Source of the DNA: Lentisphaerae bacterium GWF2_49_21
GTDB lineage: Bacteria; Verrucomicrobiota; Lentisphaeria; Victivallales; GWF2-50-93
Assembly: GCA_001804805.1 (NCBI GenBank)
Contig: MHBH01000090.1
Span: 1-47,753, forward strand
DNA: 47,753 bases
Direction: 5' to 3'
Shown here: piece after piece, positions 15,940 to 23,777 of the stretch
How positions within the stretch are numbered: position 1 is the stretch's first letter
Layout of the letters: every line of letters begins with the position of its first letter
Translations under genes and position numbers: made by a program
Notes under the pieces: model-generated
Told to the model about the DNA's origin: nothing
Databases searched by the model: none
Seen by the model: the letters and a program-made list of their open reading frames with translations, nothing else

Positions 15940-17943
15940 CTATGCTGACATAATCTTGAGCTGATGAGGTTCATTCTCAGCTGATAGAGGGCATTCATGA
16001 TGCTCACCGGGAATATATCCATGAACAGGGCATATGCTGAATGTCGGTGTTATTGTGAAATATGGAATCTTATAGTTTTCGGCTATCCTCTTGACCAGTG
16101 CAGCAACTTGATTTTCATCCTCAATCCTCTCGCCTACAAAACCATGGAATACAGTTCCCCCGGTGTACTTCGACTGTAGAGGCTCCTGTATGTCCAGGGC
16201 GTCAAAGATATCATCGGTATATCCAACCGGAAGCTGTGATGAATTAGTATAATAAGGATCAGAATCTCCAGCGCAGATGATCTCGGGATATTTTTTCTTG
16301 TCGATCCTTGCAAGACGATAGCTTGTTCCTTCGGCAGGAGTCGCCTCGAGATTGTAGATGTGTCCTGTCTGGGCCTGGTAATCCGAAATCCTCTCCCTCA
16401 TGTAGTCCAGCACCTTGAGTGAAAATTCCATTCCTTCCCTGTCGGCTATGCAGCAGCCCTTGAAGTTGAGGCATGCTTCATTCAAACCTACGAGCCCTAT
16501 GGTGCTGAAATGGTTCTTCAGAGTTCCAAGATACGTCTTTGTATAGGGAAGAAGATCGCCGTCAAGGTGCCTCTGTACTATCTTCCTCTTGATCTCCATG
16601 GAATCCCTGGCCATGTCCATCAGATTGCCGAGTCTTGAAAAGAATTCGCTTTCGCTCTTGGCAAGATATCCGATCCTCGGCATGTTTATAGTTACTACAC
16701 CAATAGAACCAGTCTGTTCTCCAGCTCCAAAAAGTCCGCCGGTCTTATTGCGGAGTTCGCGGATGTCCATCTGCAGGCGGCAGCACATGCTCCTCACATC
16801 ACCGGGCTTCAGATCGCTCTTGATGAAATTCTGGAAATATGGAAGGCCGTATTTACCTGTGACCTTGAAGAGAAGTTTCGCATTTTCGCTGTCCCAGTCA
16901 AAGTCATTTGTGATGTTATAAGTGGGTATTGGGAACGTAAAAATCCTGCCATCACGGTCTCCGGCGCTCATCACCTCGAGGAATGCCTTGTTGATCAGAT
17001 CCATTTCCTTCTGGTAATCCCCGAAGAATTTTCCATCCTGGAGTTTTCCTCCTATGATTATGGGAGACTGCCTGAGATCTTCTGGAATGACCCAGTCGAA
17101 AGTAAGGTTCGTGAAAGGAGTCTGTCCCCAGCGGCTTGCAATGTTAAGGCCGAAGACGAATTGCTGGAGGTTCTGTTTTATTTCCTTGTATCCGAGATTG
17201 TCCTCTCTGACAAACGGTGCAAGCATGGTGTCGAATGAGTTGAACGCCTGCGCACCGGCCCATTCCGTCTGGAGAGTGCACATGAAGTTGACTATCTGTC
17301 CGAGCGCCGTGTCGAAATGCTTTGCCGGACCCGCGCTTGCGCGTCCTTCGCAGCCCTTGAATCCTTCAGTCAGAAGCTGCCTCAGGCTCCAGCCTGCGCA
17401 GTATCCGACTATTCCGCAGGAGAGATCATGGAGATGGAAGTCTCCGTCCCTGTGGGCATTGGCTATTTCCTTGGGGTAGATATTTGAAAGAGTATAATGG
17501 GCGACGACCGAGCCGCTGACATGGTTCAGGAGGCTTGCGTAGGAGTATCCTGCATTTGAGTTTTCATTTACACGCCAGTCGTTCTGTTCGATGTAGGAGG
17601 ACACGAGATCCTGCACATCCATCATCAGTTTCTTGCCTTCGCGCATCTTGTCGTGCTGTGCGCGATATAGGATGAATGATTTTGCAGCCTTGGTAAGGCC
17701 TCTGCGGATGAACGCCTGCTCGACGAGATCCTGAACAAGATCGATGTCGGGCACATCGTCCTTCACCTTGATCCCGTTAAGGGCGGCGATGACGTCCGAG
17801 CATATGGTCTTGGAAAGCTTCTCGTTCCCAGTGCCAACGGCCTTGAGGGCCTTGTTGACGGCAAGAGTTATACGTTCTGCATCGAATTCGACTATTCTTC
17901 CATCTCTCTTGCGGATGCGTTCGAAATTTGATTTTACAGACAT
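15940..17943 (-). CDS. nrdD: Anaerobic ribonucleoside-triphosphate reductase large chain, lacking glycyl-radical tail
   Basis: A 667-residue class III ribonucleotide reductase chain. Residues 1-95 are an ATP-cone (RKRDGRIVEFDAERI), an allosteric site. The catalytic barrel follows: FHLHDLSCG, SRWGQTPFTNLTFDW, CRLQMDIRELRNKTGGLFG, GSIGVVTINMPRIGYL, and GLNEACLNFKGCCI. It makes deoxyribonucleotides without oxygen. The C terminus has only the first half of the zinc site, C638 (SICPVHGY) and C651 (HHECP), then ends LSAENEPHQLKIMSA. The RVCGY glycyl-radical motif that normally follows is absent and is found in the next gene. The ATG has AGGGGGA upstream. Tandem NrdR boxes lie about 100-140 bases upstream. 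Confidence 0.95.
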   Translation of the reverse strand: MSVKSNFERIRKRDGRIVEFDAERITLAVNKALKAVGTGNEKLSKTICSDVIAALNGIKVKDDVPDIDLVQDLVEQAFIRRGLTKAAKSFILYRAQHDKMREGKKLMMDVQDLVSSYIEQNDWRVNENSNAGYSYASLLNHVSGSVVAHYTLSNIYPKEIANAHRDGDFHLHDLSCGIVGYCAGWSLRQLLTEGFKGCEGRASAGPAKHFDTALGQIVNFMCTLQTEWAGAQAFNSFDTMLAPFVREDNLGYKEIKQNLQQFVFGLNIASRWGQTPFTNLTFDWVIPEDLRQSPIIIGGKLQDGKFFGDYQKEMDLINKAFLEVMSAGDRDGRIFTFPIPTYNITNDFDWDSENAKLLFKVTGKYGLPYFQNFIKSDLKPGDVRSMCCRLQMDIRELRNKTGGLFGAGEQTGSIGVVTINMPRIGYLAKSESEFFSRLGNLMDMARDSMEIKRKIVQRHLDGDLLPYTKTYLGTLKNHFSTIGLVGLNEACLNFKGCCIADREGMEFSLKVLDYMRERISDYQAQTGHIYNLEATPAEGTSYRLARIDKKKYPEIICAGDSDPYYTNSSQLPVGYTDDIFDALDIQEPLQSKYTGGTVFHGFVGERIEDENQVAALVKRIAENYKIPYFTITPTFSICPVHGYIPGEHHECPLSAENEPHQLKIMSA

Positions 17944-18038
17944 GAAAAATCCCCCTGATCAATTTCTTGATAATGCTATAATTACTAGGGAAACAGGTGG
18001 CTTGATTCCCCTGACACCTCGATTATGGAATTATAGTA

Positions 18039-18085
18039 ATACTTTTTGTTGTGGTTGGCAAATCGAAAACCACTATATATTGTGT
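18039..18085 (-). promoter_or_regulatory. Tandem NrdR boxes upstream of nrdD
   Basis: CCACTATATATTGTGT (18070-18085) closely fits the palindromic NrdR box (ACACWATATATWGTGT type). A weaker second box, ATACTTTTTGTTGTGG (18039-18054), is 31 bases away, with a 15-base spacer; such helical spacing is typical of NrdR box pairs. A TATAAT lies at 18035-18030 on the minus strand, next to the second box. NrdR is the ATP-cone-containing repressor of RNR genes. Assignment is by sequence only. Confidence 0.7.
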
Positions 18086-18259
18086 TTTTTTTGTAAATAT
18101 TTTTATCTTTCGAAATAACAGAGTGTTGCATAATAATTTTAGGCGTGGACCGGGCAATTCTAATTTTGATTGATTAAATATTGGAAAACCACTTGATAGT
18201 TCACCTTTTTTATGATAGTTTTTTCGTCTTAATACCCATAAATAAAAATTGATCGGCCT

Positions 18260-19876
18260 ATGGACAGGAACAGAAGAATATTAATAGTCGATGACCAGCA
18301 GGATCTGCGTGAACAACTCGCAAAACTTCTTCTGCGTTCAGGAAAGAAAAACGAAACCCTCTCCCTTGTCCAACAGATGAGATCAAAGCTCCTAGGAGAA
18401 TCCCCCGATGTCCTGGAGGAGGGGGCCTCTGAAGAACAGTCATACGTCGTCGATACGGCCGAACAGGGCGAGATCGCCTTGGAAATGGTGAAGAAGTCCC
18501 TCACGAAGGAAGAACCGTATGCTGTCATGTTCCTCGACATGAGGATGCCTCCCGGCTGGGACGGGCTCAAGACGGCAAAGGCCATCCGCGATGTGGACAA
18601 GAATATTGAAATAGTGATTATGACGGCATATGCCGACCATGATCAGAAGCAGATCGCCGACACCGTCGGAACCCCTGAGAAGCTCCTGTATATCAAGAAA
18701 CCTTTCCAGGCGGAGGAGATCTACCAGCTCGCGCTTTCCCTCACTACGAAATGGTCGCTTGAACTTTCGGAGAAGCAGAGGAAAAACTGGCTTGAAGTAC
18801 TTCTCAGAGGGATGTGCAAGATTAAAAGCCCTTCAATAAACGAATCCGGAAACATCTACCCCCAGACGCTCAGGTCGCTCATGGATTTCACAGAGGCGAA
18901 AAAAGGCATTATAGCCACCTATGACGAGTGCGAGGGCGGTTGGAAGGTGGAAACAGTCTTGGACGTGGACAAGGGTGAGGCGGAAGAATTCGTCAGGAAG
19001 AACACCTCCTATCTGCATGAGAGCCGGACCACGCAGCATTTTGACGGGAAATATATCCTCCCGCTGAGGAAGGACGGTTTCTTCGCGGTTGCAATACTAT
19101 ATGATGTGAAGACAAAAAGCGATCCCGAATGGTACAAGCTCCTCAGCCTTCTTGTAATGACCTCCACCGAAGTCCTTAGCAATACGGTATTCATGAACGA
19201 CTATATCGAGAATGAGAGGCTTTCAGTGCTCGGAATCGCCATGAACAAGGTCTCCCACCAGTCGAAGAACATGCTCAACCAGATCATGGGTTATGCAGCT
19301 ATGATAAAGGACTCATCGGACAGCAGGACTGCTGATACCGTAGGCAAGCTCCTTGAATCAGGAGATGCCATGCTGAGAATGCTCCAGAACCTTTCGGTTT
19401 ACAACCACAATGGGAACATAGCCGTACAGGACTGCGATCTTGTCCAGATAATAAATGCCGGATGTGAAAGCGTAATCAAGACTGTCAGGAATGCATCGAA
19501 GAAGATAACAGGACCCCAGGAACTCAAGATAAAGGCCTCGCCTGAACTCATGCAGATAGCCTTTGCGAATCTCGCACTTAATTCCGTGGAGGCCGCCGCA
19601 CAGAGGAACATGGACAAGATATTCTTGAACATTGAAATAAAGGATTCGGATGGGAAGATCACAGTGAGCTTCGAGGACAACGGCCCCGGTGTGCCGGATA
19701 CTGTGAAAAAGACTCTCTTCAATCCATTTGTCACAGCGGGAAAAGGAACTTCAATAGGACTTGGTCTTCCAATTGTGAAGCAGATAATTTCGAAGCACAA
19801 GGGGAATATCGTCTACGACGAGAGCTTCGGTTCTGGAACAAGATTCCTTATAACTCTTCCCAAGGCCAAGGACTGA
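18260..19876 (+). CDS. Receiver-sensor-histidine kinase hybrid
   Basis: A 538-residue cytoplasmic signalling protein. Residues 1-160 are a receiver domain: D11/D12 pocket (LIVDDQ), phosphoacceptor D93 (FLDMRMP), T122 (VIMTAYAD), K147 (YIKKPF). It carries an extra segment of about 35 residues (30-65) between the first helix and second strand. Residues 180-310 are GAF-like, a small-molecule or signal-sensing fold (assignment tentative). Residues 320-385 have H333 (KVSHQSKNMLNQ) in a DHp-like segment. Residues 425-535 are the ATPase: N441 (LALNSVEAA), FEDNGPGV, GTSIGLGLP. No membrane segment is seen. It would be an upstream receiver feeding its own kinase. It overlaps maf convergently by 64 bases. 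Confidence 0.88.
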   Translation: MDRNRRILIVDDQQDLREQLAKLLLRSGKKNETLSLVQQMRSKLLGESPDVLEEGASEEQSYVVDTAEQGEIALEMVKKSLTKEEPYAVMFLDMRMPPGWDGLKTAKAIRDVDKNIEIVIMTAYADHDQKQIADTVGTPEKLLYIKKPFQAEEIYQLALSLTTKWSLELSEKQRKNWLEVLLRGMCKIKSPSINESGNIYPQTLRSLMDFTEAKKGIIATYDECEGGWKVETVLDVDKGEAEEFVRKNTSYLHESRTTQHFDGKYILPLRKDGFFAVAILYDVKTKSDPEWYKLLSLLVMTSTEVLSNTVFMNDYIENERLSVLGIAMNKVSHQSKNMLNQIMGYAAMIKDSSDSRTADTVGKLLESGDAMLRMLQNLSVYNHNGNIAVQDCDLVQIINAGCESVIKTVRNASKKITGPQELKIKASPELMQIAFANLALNSVEAAAQRNMDKIFLNIEIKDSDGKITVSFEDNGPGVPDTVKKTLFNPFVTAGKGTSIGLGLPIVKQIISKHKGNIVYDESFGSGTRFLITLPKAKD

Positions 19877-20448
19877 AGCGCTCTTGCGAGCTTTTCAGAC
19901 GGCAGTCCAATCACATTGTCGAATGATCCCTCTATTCCAGCTATCAGCATTTCTCCGTGTTCCTGGATCGCGTATGCCCCGGCCTTGTCAAGAGTATTCA
20001 CCTTTCCGATATAATCATCGACTGCCGGATTGGAAAGTTTCTTGAAAATGACTTCCGTGGAATCACAGAACACGCATTTGGCCCGGACTTCCTTTTTCAC
20101 CAGGCAGACGCCTGTCAGGACAAGATGTTTCCTTCCTGAAAGCATGAGAAGCATTTTTCTGGCTTCGGATGAAGAAGAGGGTTTGCCGAGGATTTTGCCA
20201 TCAAGCTCGATCACTGTGTCAGCCCCGATCACAAGAGATGAAGGATAGGCCTCCGAGATGTTTTCAGCTTTTCGGCAGGCGTTGACAAGAGGAACCAGCG
20301 AAGGGCAGAAATATTCGTTGGTTTCTTCTGCTGACGGGGTGAGGGACTTGAATCCTATCCCCATTCTTGAAAGGATTTCCTTCCTGCGGGGCGATTCCGA
20401 TGCAAGTATTATTTCAGGGACGCCCCTGTCTTCTGGAATTTTTTTCAA
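19813..20448 (-). CDS. maf: Maf-family nucleoside triphosphate pyrophosphatase
   Basis: A 211-residue protein of the Maf family. ILASESPRRKEILSRMG matches the N-terminal S-x-R(R)-x-x-(I/L)L motif. VIGADTVIELDGKILGKP is the active-site loop with catalytic Asp, and DKAGAYAIQEHGEMLIAGIEGSFDNVIGLP the second conserved block. Maf enzymes hydrolyse non-canonical or modified NTPs (such as dTTP/UTP or 7-methyl-GTP) and are linked to division arrest. The gene is last in a chain joined to the AmaP-like gene by a 4-base overlap. Its last 21 codons overlap the end of the convergent kinase gene. Confidence 0.93.
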   Translation of the reverse strand: MKKIPEDRGVPEIILASESPRRKEILSRMGIGFKSLTPSAEETNEYFCPSLVPLVNACRKAENISEAYPSSLVIGADTVIELDGKILGKPSSSSEARKMLLMLSGRKHLVLTGVCLVKKEVRAKCVFCDSTEVIFKKLSNPAVDDYIGKVNTLDKAGAYAIQEHGEMLIAGIEGSFDNVIGLPSEKLARALQSLALGRVIRNLVPEPKLSS

Positions 20449-20909
20449 AAACCGCTTTTCCTGGATTCAATCTTCCTGAGGGTCAGCTTTACTTCCTTGA
20501 CGGTGTCTATTCCGAATCTTTCCTTGAGAGTGTTGAGGATGTTGTTCTGAAGTTCATCGGAAAGAGTGATGAAGGAACTTTCCTTGTCATTGTCAAGATT
20601 CACCTGGAGTTCCAGATACGAAATGTCCCTGTCTTCGAGAAGATGTACCTTGGATATTTCAATGAGATCATACTCCTCTCCGATGGACTTGACCAGATCG
20701 GATATTGCACCTGAGCTTATGAAGATTGAACCTCTCGGTCCTTTTATCTCCACGCCGTGAGACCGCCTCGGATAACGGTAGATATAGCGCAGAAAAAGGA
20801 AAATCAGAGTAAGTCCCAGGATCAGGACAACGGCTGTCAAATATCCGTACTTGAAATTGAGGAGATCCCTGTTGTTGGCCTCAAGAAGCACATTGAGTAT
20901 GTCTTTCAA
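20445..20909 (-). CDS. AmaP-like alkaline-shock-associated membrane protein
   Basis: A 154-residue protein with one membrane helix (residues 21-43, YLTAVVLILGLTLIFLF) followed by a soluble alpha-beta domain with ISKVHLLEDRDISYLELQVNLDN and LKERFGIDTVKEVKLTLRKIE. The layout, and the fact that it follows an Asp23-family gene, fits AmaP-like proteins that anchor Asp23 to the membrane in Firmicutes. The similarity is in layout and context rather than strong sequence identity. It overlaps both neighbours by 4 bases (ATGA type), so it is translated together with asp23 and maf. Confidence 0.65.
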   Translation of the reverse strand: MKDILNVLLEANNRDLLNFKYGYLTAVVLILGLTLIFLFLRYIYRYPRRSHGVEIKGPRGSIFISSGAISDLVKSIGEEYDLIEISKVHLLEDRDISYLELQVNLDNDKESSFITLSDELQNNILNTLKERFGIDTVKEVKLTLRKIESRKSGF

Positions 20910-21322
20910 ATTTCATCCTCTCTTTCTTCAGTGTCGAGTTCCTGGACTATTACGTTGACGTTTGTAACTGTCATTCCGGTCATCTTTTCAACTTCCCTCA
21001 TTATGGCCGACTGCACATTGGCGGCAACTGTTGGAAGATGAGTTCCGTAGGCGATGTTCACCTTGACTTCGATGGCCACGGTGTCGCCGTTGATGTTGAT
21101 GGCGATCGATCTGTCGCCTATCCTGCGGTTGCCTATAATCTCGGCTATGTTGTCCACAAGCGGGCTTCCGGCAATCCTTATCACTCCGTTCACGCTGCAG
21201 GCAGCCTTCCTCACTATCGACGAAATGACATTCTCATGTATCTTTATGAGACCCATCTCGCTACCGTCGCTTTTGAGGGCGCCCGGTATCCTGCTTGTAT
21301 GAGCTTTCCTGTTTTCCTTCAT
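20906..21322 (-). CDS. Asp23/Gls24 family envelope stress protein
   Basis: A 138-residue protein of the Asp23/Gls24 family (DUF322): the core [27 protein letters not shown], then [54 protein letters not shown] is characteristic. The family is linked to envelope stress and, in Firmicutes, membrane docking through AmaP. Here it is immediately after accC, with a 4-base overlap, and before an AmaP-like gene. Placement between fatty-acid synthesis genes and a membrane anchor suggests an envelope maintenance role (inference). Confidence 0.9.
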   Translation of the reverse strand: MKENRKAHTSRIPGALKSDGSEMGLIKIHENVISSIVRKAACSVNGVIRIAGSPLVDNIAEIIGNRRIGDRSIAININGDTVAIEVKVNIAYGTHLPTVAANVQSAIMREVEKMTGMTVTNVNVIVQELDTEEREDEI

Positions 21323-22716
21323 CTGTTGGTCCCTCCCTTGACAGCCGGTTTACCGACTACTTCAGCAAAATAACCTGTCTTCATGACTCTTTCAATATAA
21401 CCCGTATCATAATTACCGGCGACAAAATCCTTAGAACCGATAACAAACTGTGTGAAAGGAATGGTTGTGTGCACCCCTTCGATTATGAATTCATCAAGAG
21501 CGCGCCTGCATTTTGCAAGTGCCTGCTCCCTGCTGTCCGCATGTATTATCAGCTTGGCTATCATGCTGTCATAAAATGGAGGAATGACATAGCCTGTGTA
21601 AACATGAGAATCTATCCTGACTCCCATTCCGCCTGATGGAGAATAGAGAGTCACCTTTCCAGGACTTGGAGAAAAGTTGTTATAGGGATTTTCAGCGTTG
21701 ATACGGCATTCTATGGCATGTCCTCTGAACTGGACATCCTTCTGGCGGAACCTAAGTCTTTCCCCTGCGGCTATTCTTATCTGCTCCTTGATGATGTCGA
21801 TGCCGGTCACGGATTCTGTCACAGGATGTTCAACCTGTACTCGCGTGTTCATTTCCATGAAATAGAAATTCTTGTTGGAATCGACAAGGAACTCAATGGT
21901 TCCGGCGTTCCAGTATTTCACGGCGCTTGCGGCCTTGATGGCGGCATAACCCATTTTCTTCCTCATGTCGGGAGTTATGAACGGAGAAGGGGATTCCTCG
22001 ATCAGTTTCTGGTGCCTTCTCTGTATGCTGCAGTCCCTTTCACCGAGGTGTATTATGTTCCCATGTTCGTCGGCGAGGATCTGGAATTCCACGTGATGGG
22101 GATTTTCAACGTATCTCTCAATATAGACTCCGGCATTTCCAAAGGCCCTTTCCGCTTCAGTCTTTGCGGCATGGAACCCCTGTATCAGGCTTGCATCGTT
22201 GTGGGCGACCCTCATCCCGCGTCCGCCACCGCCTGCCGATGCCTTTATGATCACCGGGAATCCGAGCTTCTGGGCTATTTTCCTGGCCTGGTCCGGATCG
22301 GTAATCTCACCGTCGCTTCCGGGAGTCACCGGTACACCGGCCTTTTTCATGGTCTCCCTTGCGACGACCTTGTCTCCCATGGCCTTAATCTGCTCCGGGG
22401 AGGGGCCGATGAACTTTATATTGCAGCTCCTGCAGATCTCGGCGAAATGCGCGTTCTCAGCCAGGAATCCATATCCAGGATGAATCGCATCGACGTCGCA
22501 TATTTCAGCTGCGCTTATGATGTGTTTTATCAGGAGATAGCTGGATTTTGGAGAGGCCGGTCCGATGCACACGGATTCATCCGCGAAATGCACATGCAGG
22601 CTATCCTCGTCCGCCCTGGAAAAGACTGCGACCGTCTTGATGCCCATCTCCTTGCAGGCGCGTATGATCCTGAGCGCAATCTCTCCGCGGTTGGCGATTA
22701 AAATTTTATTGAACAT
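21319..22716 (-). CDS. accC: Acetyl-CoA carboxylase, biotin carboxylase subunit
   Basis: A 465-residue ATP-grasp enzyme. [17 protein letters not shown] is the family N terminus. The ATP-grasp part has [14 protein letters not shown], the lid region [20 protein letters not shown], and [16 protein letters not shown] with the catalytic Arg. [18 protein letters not shown] is the metal-binding signature; [11 protein letters not shown] is the closing block. It carboxylates biotin on the AccB carrier with bicarbonate and ATP, the first step of fatty acid synthesis. It lies 27 bases downstream of accB and overlaps asp23 by 4 bases. The C terminus is about 15 residues longer than in E. coli (449 residues). 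Confidence 0.97.
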   Translation of the reverse strand: MFNKILIANRGEIALRIIRACKEMGIKTVAVFSRADEDSLHVHFADESVCIGPASPKSSYLLIKHIISAAEICDVDAIHPGYGFLAENAHFAEICRSCNIKFIGPSPEQIKAMGDKVVARETMKKAGVPVTPGSDGEITDPDQARKIAQKLGFPVIIKASAGGGGRGMRVAHNDASLIQGFHAAKTEAERAFGNAGVYIERYVENPHHVEFQILADEHGNIIHLGERDCSIQRRHQKLIEESPSPFITPDMRKKMGYAAIKAASAVKYWNAGTIEFLVDSNKNFYFMEMNTRVQVEHPVTESVTGIDIIKEQIRIAAGERLRFRQKDVQFRGHAIECRINAENPYNNFSPSPGKVTLYSPSGGMGVRIDSHVYTGYVIPPFYDSMIAKLIIHADSREQALAKCRRALDEFIIEGVHTTIPFTQFVIGSKDFVAGNYDTGYIERVMKTGYFAEVVGKPAVKGGTNR

Positions 22717-22743
22717 TTGAAAAGTCCTGTCTGGTTCGGATTG

Positions 22744-23232
22744 TTATTCAATGACGAAGAGCGGCTGGCCGAACTCAACAGGCTTGGCGTTTTCAACAAG
22801 GATCTCCTTGATGGTTCCGCTTTTCTCAGCCTTGATTTCGTTCATGACCTTCATGGCCTCGATAATACAAACCACGGTGTCGGGATTCACCTTTGAACCT
22901 GTTTTGACAAAGGACTCGGCGTCAGGAGATGGAGCCCTGTAGAAGGTTCCGACTATCGGGGAATCAATGGTCTCACGCTTTGCAGTTTCAACCTTGGAAG
23001 CTGCGCCGCTTTTTGCATCCCCTGTCTCGGCGGGAGGCTGTGAGGCCGGAGCTGCTGCCGGCATCGTGGTGATCACGGGTTGCTGGGTATGGGTAACCGT
23101 CATCATCCCAGGATGTGAATTTCCCCTGCGGATGCAAAGGTGCATGTCGTCTGATTCGATCTTGAATTCAGTGAGATCATGATCCGACATCAGTTCCACT
23201 ATGGTTTTAATTTTTTCGATTTCCATTTTCAA
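22744..23232 (-). CDS. accB: Biotin carboxyl carrier protein
   Basis: A 162-residue protein. Residues 1-35 ([22 protein letters not shown]) match the AccB N terminus; residues 45-80 form a Pro/Ala-rich linker ([15 protein letters not shown]). Residues 88-162 are the biotinyl domain with biotin-accepting Lys in [10 protein letters not shown], preceded by [23 protein letters not shown], the AccB 'thumb' region. It shuttles biotin between AccC and the carboxyltransferase. It starts 6 bases after aroQ, so the two are co-transcribed. Confidence 0.97.
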   Translation of the reverse strand: MKMEIEKIKTIVELMSDHDLTEFKIESDDMHLCIRRGNSHPGMMTVTHTQQPVITTMPAAAPASQPPAETGDAKSGAASKVETAKRETIDSPIVGTFYRAPSPDAESFVKTGSKVNPDTVVCIIEAMKVMNEIKAEKSGTIKEILVENAKPVEFGQPLFVIE

Positions 23233-23238
23233 CTCCCG

Positions 23239-23682
23239 TTAGTTTTGTTTTTTTAAATAGCCGGCCATCGCCCTGAGAGCCCATTCATATCCGTCGGTGC
23301 CAAGTCCGCATATCTGTCCTATGCAGGCCGGCGCGGTGACAGATTTCCTCCTGAATTTTTCCCTCCTGTGGATGTTGCTTATATGAACCTCGATGGCAGG
23401 GATGCCAACTGATTCAAGGGCGTCATGTATTGCTATGCTCGTATGCGTGTAGGCAGCTGGATTGATGACAATCCCGTCCACGCCGTTTTTTATTGATGAA
23501 CATATGGCGTCAACTATCTCCCCTTCGCTGTTGCTCTGCAGGAAGCTGATCTTTATCTTGAGCTCCTTCGCCACGGACTCGAGGCGTCTGCGGACACCAT
23601 CAAGGGTTTCGGAACCATAGACCTCCGGCTTCCTGATTCCCAGGAGCTGTAGATTCGGGCCATTTATAACTGTTATTTTCAT
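23239..23682 (-). CDS. aroQ: Type II 3-dehydroquinate dehydratase
   Basis: A 147-residue protein with all type II dehydroquinase signatures: INGPNLQLLGIRKPEVYG (catalytic Arg and flexible lid Tyr), FLQSNSEGEIVD, INPAAYTHTSIAIHDAL (His catalytic base), and VEVHISNIHRREKFRRKSVTAPACIGQICGLG. It catalyses step three of the shikimate pathway for aromatic amino acids. It precedes accB by 6 bases; this aroQ-accB-accC order is a familiar arrangement in many bacteria. Confidence 0.97.
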   Translation of the reverse strand: MKITVINGPNLQLLGIRKPEVYGSETLDGVRRRLESVAKELKIKISFLQSNSEGEIVDAICSSIKNGVDGIVINPAAYTHTSIAIHDALESVGIPAIEVHISNIHRREKFRRKSVTAPACIGQICGLGTDGYEWALRAMAGYLKKQN

Positions 23683-23777
23683 AGGAGTCTTAAAGTCAAT
23701 AAAATGTTTTTTGAGAACGGTAAATATACACTTGTTTGCATATAATTCCAGAAAAAAGCAAAATTCGGGAATGAAGA

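Noticed and set aside
15940-17943. Frameshift or sequencing error as the cause of the short nrdD
   Set aside because: The tail gene is 125 bases away with its own strong ribosome site and a stem; this looks like a true split.
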